Assembly (NCBI RefSeq): GCF_008065375.1
Contig: NZ_VJYI01000024.1
Coordinates: 1-64,000 of the forward strand
Reading direction: 5' to 3'
Origin: Nonomuraea sp. SYSU D8015
Lineage (GTDB): Bacteria; Actinomycetota; Actinomycetes; Streptosporangiales; Streptosporangiaceae
Length of the DNA stretch: 64,000 bases
Position 1 is the first letter of the stretch. Every line of letters starts with the position of its first letter. The translations under genes and the position numbers were made by a program. The notes under the pieces are model-generated. The model was not told the origin of the DNA, did not search any database, and saw nothing but the letters and a program-made list of their open reading frames with translations. Shown in pieces: positions 52,715-62,181 of the stretch.

Positions 52715-53470
52715 TCAGGTGCGCCGCCAGCCGCCGGCCGCGTTGATCCCGCCGTCCACGTGCACCGTCGTGCCCGTGACGAACGCGGCCAGGTCGCTGG
52801 CCAGGAACACGGCCGCGGCCGCGGCGTCCTCGGGGGCTCCGAGGTGGCCGAGCGGCGGGACGCGTACCGGCTCGTAGGGCAGCGGGCGGGCCAGCATGCG
52901 CTCGCGCACGCCCGCCTCGCCCTCGGTCGGGATCGCGTCGGGGGCGATCGCGTTCACCCTGATGCCCATCGGCGCCAGCTCCAGGGCCAGCGACTTCGTC
53001 AGGCTCTCCAGCGCGGCCTTCATCGCCGCGTACACCGCGAACCCCGGCGCCGCCTGGTGCGCCTCGCTCGAGGTGACGTTGATGATCGAGGACCCGGGCG
53101 GCATCATCGGCAGCACCCGCCGGATCATGCCGGTGACCTGCGTGAAGTTCTCCGCGACAAGGGTCTGCTCGCCGCGCGGCGAGGTGTCGGCGAACGCGGC
53201 GTGGAAGGTGCCGCCCGCGTTGTTGACGAGCACGTCGACGCGGCCCCAGCGCTCGCGTACGGCCTCGGCGAACACCTCCACCGCCACCGGGTCGCGCACG
53301 TCGAGCGTCATCGCGAGCTCCGCGTCCGGCTTGTCGCGGTCGCAGACGGCGACGTGGGCGCCGAACGCGGCGAACGTCTCGGCGATCGCCAGCCCGATGC
53401 CGCGGGCCGCCCCGGTGACGACGGCCACGCGGCCGGTGAGCAGGATCGCGTCGGGAGACAGGGCGGCCAT
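52715..53470 (-). CDS. Short-chain dehydrogenase/reductase (SDR)
   Basis: A 251-aa NAD(P)-dependent enzyme. Cofactor motif AVVTGAARGIGLAIAETF (TGxxxGIG), NNAG at about 85 (VLVNNAGGTF), catalytic Ser in INVTSSEAHQ, YxxxK as YAAMK, and C-terminal HVDGGINAAGGW. The Ser-Tyr-Lys set is intact. Substrate unknown. The ATG at 53470 follows TATCGT by 8 nt; the upstream part of the frame is antisense to the FKBP gene. Divergent from FKBP. Confidence 0.9.
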   Translation of the reverse strand: MAALSPDAILLTGRVAVVTGAARGIGLAIAETFAAFGAHVAVCDRDKPDAELAMTLDVRDPVAVEVFAEAVRERWGRVDVLVNNAGGTFHAAFADTSPRGEQTLVAENFTQVTGMIRRVLPMMPPGSSIINVTSSEAHQAAPGFAVYAAMKAALESLTKSLALELAPMGIRVNAIAPDAIPTEGEAGVRERMLARPLPYEPVRVPPLGHLGAPEDAAAAAVFLASDLAAFVTGTTVHVDGGINAAGGWRRT

Positions 53471-53548
53471 GAACGATGACGATATCCCGACCGCATAGAG
53501 TCGTCGGGTCCGTATCTCTACGCCGACAATCGCAATTGGAGCACTTTC

Positions 53549-53923
53549 GTGGCACTCGAAAAGCCCGAGATCGACTTCCCCGAGGGCAACCCGCCCGCCG
53601 ACCTGGAGATCGTCGACCTGGTCGAGGGCGACGGCCCCGAGGCCAAGCCCGGCCACAACGTCCGCGTCCACTACGTGGGCGTGTCCTTCTCGACCGGGGA
53701 GGAGTTCGACGCGTCGTGGAACCGCGGCCAGCCCTTCGAGTTCCCGCTCGGCGGCGGACGCGTCATCGCAGGCTGGGACCAGGGCGTCGCCGGCATGAAG
53801 GTCGGCGGCCGGCGCAAGCTCGTCATCCCGCCGCACCTCGGTTACGGCAGCCGTGGCGCGGGCCGTGCGATCAAGCCGAACGAGACGCTCATCTTCGTCG
53901 TCGACCTGCTCGCCGTGAGCTGA
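53549..53923 (+). CDS. FKBP-type peptidyl-prolyl isomerase
   Basis: A 124-aa single-domain FKBP with GTG start. The sequence has VRVHYVGVSFSTGEEFDASW, FPLGGGRVIAGWDQGVAGMKVGG and KLVIPPHLGYGSRG, all the binding-pocket residues of cytosolic prolyl isomerases. It catalyses cis-trans isomerisation of prolyl bonds. Confidence 0.93.
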   Translation: MALEKPEIDFPEGNPPADLEIVDLVEGDGPEAKPGHNVRVHYVGVSFSTGEEFDASWNRGQPFEFPLGGGRVIAGWDQGVAGMKVGGRRKLVIPPHLGYGSRGAGRAIKPNETLIFVVDLLAVS

Positions 53924-54353
53924 CGAACATCCGCGTCCGTCAGCTGACGATCATCGCTCTTTCGCCGGCTGGCGGACTCCACCCTGCCCGTCTCCCTGCC
54001 CGACTCCCCACCCCTGTCTCCGCCATCGCGGCCCGTCTCGGTCCGAGCCGCCCGCTCGGCGTCCCGCATCCGGCATGAGGGCATGCGGGTCTCGCCGTCG
54101 CGCCCCCGCAGCCGCCCTTCGGCACGACGCGGCGCATCCCGGCACCGCGCCCCCTCTCCGCACGAGCTGTGGGGCACCGAGAGGGCCGGGGATCTGAGGG
54201 CGGCGTCAGTCGAGCGCCTCGAACGCGGACGCCGCCCGGCGACGGGGCGGGCGGGACCGTGTGGCCGAGTGGGTGGGATCCGGGGCCGGTCAGGCTCGTC
54301 GGACACCGCTGATATGGGTAGGGAATGTCGGCCGCGTGAGGCACGATAGGCGT
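53924..54353. other. Intergenic region, no gene seen
   Basis: About 430 bp of GC-rich sequence between FKBP and the DNA ligase. Open frames here are shadows or low-complexity Arg/Pro/Ser. No clear hairpin or binding site is recognised. Confidence 0.6.
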
Positions 54354-55877
54354 GTGCTTCTGATCGACGTGGTCCGAGTTTCCGAGGCGGTGACGCGCAC
54401 GTCCGCCAGGCTAGGCAAGATCGCCCACTTGGCAGAGCTGCTGGGCCGGGTCGGCCCCGACGAAGCGGAGATCGCGATCTCCTACCTGTCGGGCGAGCTG
54501 CCCCAGCGTCAGGTGGGCGTGGGCTGGCGCACGCTGGAGGATCTCCCGCAGCCCAAGCTGGCCGCCACCGCCACGCTGACTGCGGTCGACGCGCTGCTGA
54601 CCAGGATCAAGTCCGTGTCGGGGCCGGGCTCGCAGGCGGCGCGCAAGGCCCTGGTGGCCGAGCTGTTCGCCGGCCTGACGAGCCAGGAGCAGCAGTTCAT
54701 GCGGCGGCTGCTCTTCGGCGAGCTGCGGCAGGGCGCACTCGACGGCGTCATGATCGAGGCGGTGGCCAAGGCGTCCGGCGCGCCGTCGGCGGACGTGCGG
54801 CGTGCCCTGACGCTGCGGGGCTGGCTGCCCGCCGTCGGCGCGGCCGCGCTGCGCGGCGGTGTGGCGGCGTTGCGGGAGTTCAAGCTGGAGGTGGGCCGGG
54901 CGGTCTCGCCCATGCTGGCCGGCAGCGCGCCCAACGTCGCCGCCGCGCTGGAGAAGGCCGGCACGCCGGCGGCGCTGGAGTGGAAGCTCGACGGCGTACG
55001 CGTGCAGGCCCACCGCTCCGGCTCGGAGGTGAAGGTCTTCACCCGTACGCTCGACGACATCACGCCGCAGGTCCCCGAACTGGTCGAGGCCGTGCTGGAG
55101 ATGCCGTCCGAAGACCTCGTGCTGGACGGCGAGGTGATCGCGCTGCGTCCCGACGGACGCCCGCACCCGTTCCAGGTCACGGCGAGCCGCGCCACCAGCA
55201 AGACCAACGTCGCCCAGTTGCGTGAGCAGACGCCGCTGAGCGTGTTCTTCTTCGACGCGCTGCGGGTCGACGGCGCCGACCTGCTCGACCTGCCCTATTC
55301 GGAGCGCCAGAAGGCGCTGGCCCGCACGGTCCCGCAGACGTTGCTGACGCCGCGGCTGGTCACCGACGACGTGGCGGAGGCGGAGAGGTTCTTCGCCGAC
55401 GTGGTGAAGGCCGGGCACGAGGGCCTGGTGGTGAAGGCCCTGTCGTCCCCGTACGCGGCCGGTCGCCGGGGCGCCGGCTGGATCAAGGTCAAGCCCCGTC
55501 ACACCCTCGACCTGGTGGTCCTGGCCGCCGAGTGGGGCCACGGCCGTCGCGAGGGCAAGCTGTCCAACCTCCACCTGGGCGCCCGCGACCCGGAGGGCGG
55601 CTTCGTGATGCTCGGCAAGACCTTCAAGGGCCTGACGGACGAGCTGCTGGCCTGGCAGACCGAGCGCTTCCTGGAGCTGGCCGAGGGGCCGACGGACACG
55701 TGGACCGTCAATCTCCGGCCCGAGCTGGTCGTGGAGATCGCCTTCGACGGGGTCCAGCGCTCGCCCCGCTATCCCGGCGGCATGGCGCTCCGGTTCGCCC
55801 GGGTGCTGCGCTACCGCCTGGACAAGCGCGTCGAGGAGGCCGACACGGTCGACACGGTCCGCTCCCTCATGTTCTGA
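54354..55877 (+). CDS. ATP-dependent DNA ligase
   Basis: A 507-aa ligase that seals nicks with ATP. Residues about 1-190 are the DNA-binding domain; the nucleotidyltransferase domain has the adenylated Lys at about 211 (EWKLDGVRVQAHRSG, motif I), motif III (DGEVIALRPDG, FFFDALRVDGADL), motif IV (EGLVVKALSSPY), motif V (WIKVKPRH) and the OB domain at 390-507. The frame is open upstream to 54261 but homologues begin with the GTG at 54354 (MLLIDVVRVSE). A NAD ligase is presumably essential elsewhere; this one would serve repair. Confidence 0.93.
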   Translation: MLLIDVVRVSEAVTRTSARLGKIAHLAELLGRVGPDEAEIAISYLSGELPQRQVGVGWRTLEDLPQPKLAATATLTAVDALLTRIKSVSGPGSQAARKALVAELFAGLTSQEQQFMRRLLFGELRQGALDGVMIEAVAKASGAPSADVRRALTLRGWLPAVGAAALRGGVAALREFKLEVGRAVSPMLAGSAPNVAAALEKAGTPAALEWKLDGVRVQAHRSGSEVKVFTRTLDDITPQVPELVEAVLEMPSEDLVLDGEVIALRPDGRPHPFQVTASRATSKTNVAQLREQTPLSVFFFDALRVDGADLLDLPYSERQKALARTVPQTLLTPRLVTDDVAEAERFFADVVKAGHEGLVVKALSSPYAAGRRGAGWIKVKPRHTLDLVVLAAEWGHGRREGKLSNLHLGARDPEGGFVMLGKTFKGLTDELLAWQTERFLELAEGPTDTWTVNLRPELVVEIAFDGVQRSPRYPGGMALRFARVLRYRLDKRVEEADTVDTVRSLMF

Positions 55878-56188
55878 GGCTCTCAGGGTTCGACGCCGCC
55901 GGCTGTCGCGGGGCCCGGCACCGGTCTCGCGATCAAGCGGCATGCCCGCGTTTTCCCGGAACGTGGAAGATCCATGGCGTCGGTTTGGCACTATGGGCAA
56001 TCTTGCGCACTAAGTGAGATATATCACTTTATGTCGGTTTAATGTCCCTTTGTGCCCTATTTACCCCATATGTTCTACCTCATCGCGCGGACCCCCACCG
56101 CGTCGGCGGATCGGCCACCGTACGCCTCCATCCCCCGTCGGCCTGGCCTTTCCCTGCCCCTGTCCCCTACCTAGGAACGTGGTCTCCG
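55878..56188. other. AT-rich leader region before the RlpA gene
   Basis: About 310 bp. AAGTGAGATATATCACTT (56012-56029) is an inverted repeat of 6-bp arms and may be an operator. The stretch 55990-56080 is AT-rich for this genome (AGATATATCACTTTATGTCG). No riboswitch signature (c-di-AMP ydaO type) was found. Confidence 0.5.
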
Positions 56189-56836
56189 TTGGGCCAGCAC
56201 TCCCAGAAGCCGTCCCCCTCCGGCACGCGGCGCTGGACCGCCATCGCAGCGGGCGTCGCCGTCATCGCCACCGCCTCGTCCGCCGCTTGGGCGGCCTTCG
56301 CCGACGACTCCCCCACGCCCTCCACGGCCCAGGGCCCGACCGGTCCGACCGGCAAGCCCACCGACCCGGCCCGCGAGCCGGCGACGCCGAACGAAGCCGC
56401 CCGCCAGCCCGCCCCGAAGACTCCCTCCCCCGCCCCCACGCCGTTGTCGGCCTCCCGCCCGAACCCCACCAAGCCCGCGGCGGAGCCGGCCACGTCCCGC
56501 CGGCCGGTCAAGGCCGAGACCAAGGCCGCGAAGCCCAGGGCCCGCGTGCTCGCGTCCGGCTCGTGCGGCGCGTCCTTCTACGACGAACCCCAGATGACGG
56601 CCAGCGGCGAGCGTTTCAACCCCTCCGCCATGACGGCCGCCCACAAGACCCTCCCCCTGGGCAGCAAGGTCCGCGTGACCAACCCGAACACCGGCGAATC
56701 GGTCACGGTCCGCATCAACGACCGCGGCCCGTACATCGGCGGCCGCTGCCTCGACCTCTCCGCGGCCGCCTTCGCCGCCATCGGCAACAAAGGCGCGGGC
56801 GTCATGAGGGTCAGGTACGAGGTTCTCGCCCGGTAG
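56189..56836 (+). CDS. RlpA-type septal-ring lytic-transglycosylase-like protein
   Basis: About 215 aa. Signal or membrane anchor at residues 14-34 (RWTAIAAGVAVIATASSAAWA). A Pro/Thr/Lys-rich linker follows (to about 115). The double-psi beta-barrel is at about 125-215: SCGASFYDEPQMTASGERFN, AAHKTLPLGSKVRVTNPNTG, VRINDRGPYIGGRCLDLS. The catalytic Asp would be in NDRGPY. RlpA-type enzymes cleave denuded peptidoglycan at the septum. The TTG at 56189 is chosen because upstream codons are not signal-peptide-like; uncertain. Confidence 0.85.
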   Translation: MGQHSQKPSPSGTRRWTAIAAGVAVIATASSAAWAAFADDSPTPSTAQGPTGPTGKPTDPAREPATPNEAARQPAPKTPSPAPTPLSASRPNPTKPAAEPATSRRPVKAETKAAKPRARVLASGSCGASFYDEPQMTASGERFNPSAMTAAHKTLPLGSKVRVTNPNTGESVTVRINDRGPYIGGRCLDLSAAAFAAIGNKGAGVMRVRYEVLAR

Positions 56837-56908
56837 AGCGCCGAGCGTGGGCCCGCCCTGGCTCACCGGCAGGCGTATGGAACGACTGTTTGCGCTAGCC
56901 TGCCGGGC

Positions 56909-57676
56909 ATGCGATCACTGCGTGATTTCACCTCTGGGGTCGGCTTCTTCGCCCAGGGGTTCGGCTGGGTGGCCAGGAACGGGCGGTGGTGGGCGTTCGG
57001 GCTCATCCCGGCGCTGATCGCGTTCGCCGTTTACGTGGCGGCGTTGATCTTCCTGGGCACCAACGCCGCCGAGCTGGCCACGTTCCTCACGCCGTTCGCG
57101 GATTCGTGGGGCTGGCGGGAGCTGTTCCGCACGCTCGTGGGGATCGCCCTTTTCCTCGGAGGGCTGACGCTGGCGGTGATCACGTTCGCGGCCGTCACGC
57201 TGGTCATCGGGGAGCCGTTCTACGAGCGGTTGTCGGCGGCGGTGGACGTGCTTGAGCACGAGGTCGAGCAGCCGTGGTGGCGTACGCTGCCGCGCTCGAT
57301 CAGGGACAGCCTGGTGACGCTGTGCTATGTGCTGATGTTCACGATTCCGCTGTTCGTCCTGGGCTTCGTGCCCGTCGTGGGGCAGACCGTGGTGCCGGTG
57401 CTGGGGGCGGCGGTGTCCGGGTTCTTCCTCACCGTGGAGCTCACGACGCTGGCCCTGGAGCGGCGCGGGATGGCCCGCAAGCAGCGGTTCGCGCTGCTGC
57501 GCGCCAACAAGGCCAGCGCGCTGGGGTTCGGGGTGGCGGTGTTCCTGCTCTTCCTGGTGCCACTGGCGGCGGTGATCGCGATGCCGGCCGCCGTCGCGGG
57601 CGCCGCCCTCCTCGTACGCAACCGCCTGTCCCCCACTCACCCCGGCCCACCCAACCCGCCCCACCCCACCCCGTGA
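56909..57676 (+). CDS. EI24/CysZ-family membrane protein
   Basis: A 255-aa protein with several membrane segments (WWAFGLIPALIAFAVYVAAL, LVGIALFLGGLTLAVITFAA, LMFTIPLFVLGFVPVVGQTV, ALGFGVAVFLLFLVPLAAVI) and the family start SGVGFFAQGFGWVARN. CysZ transports sulfate in some bacteria; actinobacterial EI24 proteins are uncharacterised. The start follows TAGCCT by 7 nt, suggesting a leaderless mRNA. The last 15 residues are Pro/His-rich. Confidence 0.85.
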   Translation: MRSLRDFTSGVGFFAQGFGWVARNGRWWAFGLIPALIAFAVYVAALIFLGTNAAELATFLTPFADSWGWRELFRTLVGIALFLGGLTLAVITFAAVTLVIGEPFYERLSAAVDVLEHEVEQPWWRTLPRSIRDSLVTLCYVLMFTIPLFVLGFVPVVGQTVVPVLGAAVSGFFLTVELTTLALERRGMARKQRFALLRANKASALGFGVAVFLLFLVPLAAVIAMPAAVAGAALLVRNRLSPTHPGPPNPPHPTP

Positions 57677-57688
57677 CCATGTGCCCCT

Positions 57689-57830
57689 CCCGGGACCGCA
57701 TGCACTCCCCCCGGACTGCAGGAACCCACCCGGGACCGCATGCACTCGCCCCAGACTCCACGAACCCACCCAGGTCCACATGCACTCCCCCGGACTGCAG
57801 GAACCCACCCGGGACCGCATGGAGCTCCTG
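57689..57830. repeat. 40-bp tandem repeat array (3.5 copies)
   Basis: Units starting at 57689, 57729, 57769 and 57808 share CCCGGGACCGCATGCACTCC, then GGACTGCAGGAACCCA. Copies 2 and 3 vary at several positions. Spacing is 40, 40 and 39 bp. The units abut without unique spacers, so this is not a CRISPR array. Confidence 0.8.
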
Positions 57831-57959
57831 GCCCCGCCTCGTGACCGCGATGAACCCGCCCACGACCGCCTCCGCAATCCCGCCCCAGAACGCACTGCGC
57901 CCCTGAGGCGGGGAGTGGAAAGGTCGTCGGGTGCCGCAGGCCGCACCCAGGCCCTGGCC

Positions 57960-57999
57960 GCCGCCGCCGTCGCCGTCGTCGTCGTCGTCGTCGTCCACA
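57960..57999. repeat. GTC trinucleotide run
   Basis: About seven consecutive GTC/CGT triplets follow a GCC run. It lies upstream of the DUF4192 gene and could be unstable. Confidence 0.8.
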
Positions 58000-58083
58000 A
58001 GCTCGGCCCAAAGACGCGCCCTTATCCCCAGAACCGCTTTCGGCCCCGCGCTGCCACCCCCACGTCCGGCACCCTTGCGGCCC

Positions 58084-59208
58084 ATGACGACCAACGCCTC
58101 CTCCGCCGCCGCCGCGCCCTTCCCCTCCTCCTCCTCGTCCACCCCGGGCTTCCTCACCCTGACGAGCCCCGCCGACATCCTGGCCGCCATCCCCTACCTC
58201 GTCGGGTTCCACCCGAGCAGCAGCCTCGTCGTGATCGGTCTCGACGCCGGTCAGGCCAAGCTGGTCGTCAGATGGGGCCTGCCGCTCCCGCCGGGGAGCC
58301 TCGCCCCGCTGGCGCCCCTGTTCGACCGGGAAGGCGTCACACAGGTCGTCATCATCGGCTACGGCGCGGGAGAGGTGGTCACACCGGCGGTCGACGAGGC
58401 GAGGCTTCTGGCGGACAAGGCAGGGGTCCGCGTAGGGGAGGCACTGCGTGCCCATGAGGGCCGCTACTGGTCCTACGTCTGCGACGCCCCGATGTGCTGT
58501 CCGGCGGAGGGCACCCCGTACGACCCCTCCACCAGCCAGATCGCAGCAGAGGCGACGGTGCGCGGCCTGGTCGCCCTCCCTGACCGCGAGGCGCTGGAGC
58601 GCACGGTGGCCCCGGTCACCGGTCCCGTCCGGATGGCGATGCGCCGCGCCACGGCCGAAGCGATCGCCGAGCTCAGGGCAGGCCTCACGGCCACCGCGGA
58701 CCTGGACGCCTTCGCCCAGCGCTACGTCGCCGAGGGCTTGGCGCGAGTCCGCTCAGCACTGACCGCCCACGCCCAGGGCGGCCGCCTCGACGACGCCGAC
58801 GCCGCGAGACTCGGCCTGGACCTCACGATCATCAGGGTCCGCGACGAGGCGTGGACCCTGATGCGGGAATCCCACGCCCCGCTCTGGAGAGACCTGACCC
58901 GGAGGCTGGAGCCCCGCTTCGCCCCGCCCGCCGCGACCTTGCTGGCCATGGCCGCCTGGCGTGGGGGCAACAGCGTGCAGGCCACGATCGCCCTCGAACG
59001 CGCCCTGGCTCTCGATCCGGGCTACTCGATGGCGAATCTCCTGATGCACGCCGTGCAGAACCTCCTGTCCCCCGCCATCATGCGGGGCCGCCTGCCCACC
59101 CCCGCCGAACTGGACGCCGCCATGGGCCCTGCCCACGCGGGCTGGCTCCTCCCCCTGGTCAACCTCCTGGACGAGGCAGACTCACCTGCCTACCCGGTTG
59201 AGCCGTGA
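58084..59208 (+). CDS. DUF4192 protein
   Basis: A 374-aa protein with the DUF4192 pattern: LTSPADILAAIPYLVGFHPSSSLVVIGLD at the N-terminus, YWSYVCDAPMCCPAEGTPYD near 135-155 with three Cys, and the C-terminal helical region ATLLAMAAWRGGNSVQATIALERAL with TPR-like character. Such proteins occur widely in actinobacteria, function unknown. The ATG at 58084 is the first good start before the conserved part. Confidence 0.85.
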   Translation: MTTNASSAAAAPFPSSSSSTPGFLTLTSPADILAAIPYLVGFHPSSSLVVIGLDAGQAKLVVRWGLPLPPGSLAPLAPLFDREGVTQVVIIGYGAGEVVTPAVDEARLLADKAGVRVGEALRAHEGRYWSYVCDAPMCCPAEGTPYDPSTSQIAAEATVRGLVALPDREALERTVAPVTGPVRMAMRRATAEAIAELRAGLTATADLDAFAQRYVAEGLARVRSALTAHAQGGRLDDADAARLGLDLTIIRVRDEAWTLMRESHAPLWRDLTRRLEPRFAPPAATLLAMAAWRGGNSVQATIALERALALDPGYSMANLLMHAVQNLLSPAIMRGRLPTPAELDAAMGPAHAGWLLPLVNLLDEADSPAYPVEP

Positions 59209-59547
59209 TTCCGCGCGAAAGCGTCGCACGGACCGACCACGTGAACGGGCACTCATCGGACCCGGCGCGCCCGCGAGACGCAAAGAACGAGAGGGGAAGG
59301 AGCCAACGGAAAACGAGCAAACGGGCCCACCGCCACACCACCCCGGCGGGGCGGGGATGAGGCGGGCGCCGTCAATGCCGACCGGCAACTCTGCTCTCGC
59401 GGCGCGACGCAACCCAACGCGTACGCAGCGAACCGGCCGCGTACCCAAAGAGCCAGGGCGCGCTCGAGGAACGCAACGCGCCATTTCGGGCGAAGCGGAT
59501 GGAAGCGAAACAACGGAGGACTGAGGGGGAAAGACGTAAGAGTTGGG
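59209..59547. other. Intergenic region, no gene seen
   Basis: About 340 bp between the DUF4192 gene and the 114-aa gene. Open frames are Arg-rich with no support. No clear terminator or operator is seen. Confidence 0.6.
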
Positions 59548-59892
59548 TTAGAGGCTGCCTTCTTCCCGGCGACGGCGCTCGTTGTAGGCCCGCATGCGGG
59601 GCGGATACCCGGTGAGCTGAACGTCGTACACCGGTAATGCAAGATCGCGAGCGACCTTGTGGATCACCGCAGGGGAGCCGACCCTGCGCCTGGTCCATTC
59701 ACCGTCATCGGCCACCGCCACGGCGGTCGTGTCGGTGGCAAAGGTCTCCGGCTCGACGTAGAACTCGACGCCACGCCGCGAACGGGCAAAGGCGATAAGC
59801 GCTTCGATGTCGGCGTCTGTCGCCTCTCGGTCGAACTTCGCGACCTTAGGGCCGCGCCGCCGACGAAGGCCGTAGCGGTCTCGCCATCTCAT
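59548..59892 (-). CDS. Conserved hypothetical actinobacterial protein, 114 aa
   Basis: Starts MRWRDRYGLRRRRGP with a basic N-terminus and continues with a helix-strand pattern (DADIEALIAFARSRRGVEFYVE, ETFATDTTAVAVADDGEWTR, HKVARDLALPVYDVQLTGYP, RRRREEGSL). Similar actinobacterial proteins are known but uncharacterised. It is divergent from the DUF1707 gene. Confidence 0.7.
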   Translation of the reverse strand: MRWRDRYGLRRRRGPKVAKFDREATDADIEALIAFARSRRGVEFYVEPETFATDTTAVAVADDGEWTRRRVGSPAVIHKVARDLALPVYDVQLTGYPPRMRAYNERRRREEGSL

Positions 59893-60026
59893 GAATCCTT
59901 TTTATACCGTCTGGAGGCCAAGTGCGTCGGGGATGATCTCGGGGATGCATCCGGGTTTTTCCCGATGGCACCCGCGATATCGGCGACGCAGTATGTAAGT
60001 GTCCGCCCGATTACCTGAGGAGAGGC

Positions 60027-60623
60027 ATGACGACTATGGCTGGGGTACCGAGAACCCCTGGGCCGGGACAGGTGCCGCCAGCTCACCTGCGCGTCACCAA
60101 CCAGGACCGCGAGCACGTGGTCGAGCACGTCAAGGCGGCGTACGCCGAGGGCCGCTTCGACAAGCTCGAGTTCGACGACCGCCTGGAGCGCGCCATGACG
60201 GCGCGCACCCACGGCGACCTCATGCCCATCATGACCGAGCTGTACGGTTCCCAGGCCGCGCCCCAGCTCGTCCCTCGGCCCGCCCCGGTGCGCCGCCCGG
60301 AGCGTGCGCCGGAGAGCAACGAACGCCTCGGGGCCGCCGCAGCCCACCTGTTGGTGCTGCTGGGGATCCCGATCGCCGGGCCCTTGATCCTGCTGCTCAC
60401 CGGCGGCAAGACCTCTCCCTACATCCGCAGGCACGCGCTCGAGTCGCTCAACTTCCAGATCACGGTGGTCGGCGCGACGGTGTTGCTGCCGTTCACCATC
60501 ATCGGCGTCGTGCTTCTGCCCTTCATCTGGGTCGCGTCCGTCGTCCTGGCCATCATCGGCGGCGTCTCCGCCCTGTCGGAGAGTGACTTCCGCTACCCCA
60601 TGACTCTTCGCCTGGTGAAGTGA
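60027..60623 (+). CDS. DUF1707 and DUF4870 membrane protein
   Basis: A 198-aa protein. Residues about 20-72 are a DUF1707/SHOCT-like domain (LRVTNQDREHVVEHVKAAYA, RFDKLEFDDRLERAMTARTH). Residues about 100-185 are a DUF4870 membrane domain with helices AAHLLVLLGIPIAGPLILLL and VVGATVLLPFTIIGVVLLPF, VASVVLAIIGGVSAL. Function unknown; such proteins often associate with stress or envelope regulation. Confidence 0.85.
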   Translation: MTTMAGVPRTPGPGQVPPAHLRVTNQDREHVVEHVKAAYAEGRFDKLEFDDRLERAMTARTHGDLMPIMTELYGSQAAPQLVPRPAPVRRPERAPESNERLGAAAAHLLVLLGIPIAGPLILLLTGGKTSPYIRRHALESLNFQITVVGATVLLPFTIIGVVLLPFIWVASVVLAIIGGVSALSESDFRYPMTLRLVK

Positions 60624-60897
60624 CACCTAGGCAGAACGCCTCTGCCGGCTGTCTCCGCCCTGCCGAGATCCATCAAGGTCTCTGCGGGGCGGCTCGCTTC
60701 CGGCAGCATCCCCGAAGCGGGGCGGCCGACCCAAGCAGGACGAAGCCGGAGGCCAAGCGGCACGAAGCGAGCGGTTCGCTTCCGATCGCCCTCACAACGC
60801 AGAAGCGGTCTGCTTCCGACCGGCCCGCGGCGGCTCCCGCCCCCACCGACCTCCCGTTCTCCGTTGCTTACGGCGTTGATCGTAGCTTTCGAGGTTC
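60624..60897. other. Intergenic region, no gene seen
   Basis: Contains short repeated elements of the type GCTTCCG and AGCGG but no credible gene. Confidence 0.55.
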
Positions 60898-61479
60898 TCA
60901 GCGCCAGAAGGACGTGACCGCATAGCCCAACTCCGCGAACAGGTCACGGAGCAGCGGCAGCGACAGGCCCAGCACGTTGCCGTGGTCGCCCTCGATGCCT
61001 TCCACGAACCATCCGCCGCGCCCCTCGATGCTGAACGCCCCGGCCAGGCCGAGAGGCTCCCCGGTGGCGGCGTAGGCGGCGATCTCCTCCTCGGACGGCT
61101 GACCGAACCGCACCACGGTCCTGGCCACCTCCGCCGCCTGGCGTCCGGTCGGCACGTCGATCACGCAGTGGCCGGTGACCAGGCGCCCCGTGCGGCCCCG
61201 CATGAGCCGCCACCGCTCCAGGACCTCCTCCTCCGAGGCCGGCTTGCCGTACGGGCGGCCGTCGAGCTCCAGGATCGAGTCGCAGCCGATGACCAGCCCT
61301 TCGTCGAGCCCGCTCGCGACCTTCTCCGCCTTCGCCTTGGCCAGCGCCAGACTGAGCGCGGCAGGACTGTGGGCGGAGTAGGCGTCCTCATCGACGCCGC
61401 TGACGATCACCTTGGGGTCGAGACCGGCGCTGCGCAGCAGCGCCAGGCGGGCGGGTGAAGCAGAGGCCAGAACGATCAC
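60898..61479 (-). CDS. maf: Maf/YceF-type nucleoside triphosphate pyrophosphatase
   Basis: A 193-aa enzyme that hydrolyses non-canonical or modified nucleotides. It has the N-terminal ASASPARLALLRSAG, the conserved GCDSILELDG and KPASEEEVLERW segments, and VTGHCVIDVPTG. Length and motifs fit the family. Confidence 0.92.
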   Translation of the reverse strand: MIVLASASPARLALLRSAGLDPKVIVSGVDEDAYSAHSPAALSLALAKAKAEKVASGLDEGLVIGCDSILELDGRPYGKPASEEEVLERWRLMRGRTGRLVTGHCVIDVPTGRQAAEVARTVVRFGQPSEEEIAAYAATGEPLGLAGAFSIEGRGGWFVEGIEGDHGNVLGLSLPLLRDLFAELGYAVTSFWR

Positions 61480-61498
61480 CGGACCAGCCTACCGGTCG

Positions 61499-62098
61499 TC
61501 ACAGGTCGGAGTTCGACCTCCCCCGGCCCCGCTCCAGAGCGCCGCGGCCCCCGCCCGGCCAGAGCCCGCCCAGCGGCGGCACGGCGCCGCCGAAGATGCT
61601 CGTCAGCAGTCTGTCCAGCGGCTCCGACAGCTCGTCCGGCACCGCAGCCCCCTCCCGGACGAGGTCGTCGGCCACGTCGCGGGCGTCCATGTCCAGGGCG
61701 GCGGCCCGGTCCGCCAGCAGCGACATGACCATGGGGGCGATGAGCGGCAGCAGCTTCATGACGGCGCCGGTGTCGACGCCGGCGTGCCGGGCCAGCCAGG
61801 CGGCGGCCTGCTCGGTTCCCTGGCCGCCGAGCACGTGCCCGAGGATGCTGTGCCCGTCCCGGGTGAGCGAGGCCACATCGCCGTTGAACGGGTCGGCGTC
61901 CACGTGGTCCTCCAGCGCAGAGCGCAGCGCTTCCGCACCGTCCGGGTGCTGGGTGTTACGGGCGAGGCCGCCGACGATCACGCCGGTCATGGACCGGACG
62001 ACGTCGCGGGCCCGGGCAGGATCGGCGCCGAGCATTCCGGCGACCTGCTCCACTCCCGGCTCTCCGAGCCGGTCGAGAAGCTCGTCCTGCAGCGTCAC
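61499..62098 (-). CDS. DUF937 protein
   Basis: About 199 aa. LQDELLDRLGEPGVEQVAGM, VVRSMTGVIVGGLARNTQHP, HILGHVLGGQGTEQ-type helices and MKLLPLIAPMVMSLL match DUF937, a small helical domain of unknown function. The GTG at 62098 follows GGGGGAGA; the frame is open 18 codons further but without a site. It is 19 bp from maf. Confidence 0.8.
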   Translation of the reverse strand: MTLQDELLDRLGEPGVEQVAGMLGADPARARDVVRSMTGVIVGGLARNTQHPDGAEALRSALEDHVDADPFNGDVASLTRDGHSILGHVLGGQGTEQAAAWLARHAGVDTGAVMKLLPLIAPMVMSLLADRAAALDMDARDVADDLVREGAAVPDELSEPLDRLLTSIFGGAVPPLGGLWPGGGRGALERGRGRSNSDL

Positions 62099-62181
62099 GG
62101 CTCTCCCCCGATCCTCGTCGGGGGAGAGCTTCCCGATACTGCATCGAACCAATGCCCGGGTTGTACTAATTCTCGGAAAAA

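Noticed and set aside
55878..56188. Possible c-di-AMP (ydaO) riboswitch before the RlpA gene
   Set aside because: The family often has one, but its conserved core segments are not visible here.
57689..57830. Repeat array resembling a CRISPR
   Set aside because: Units abut, drift in sequence and have no unique spacers; no cas genes nearby.
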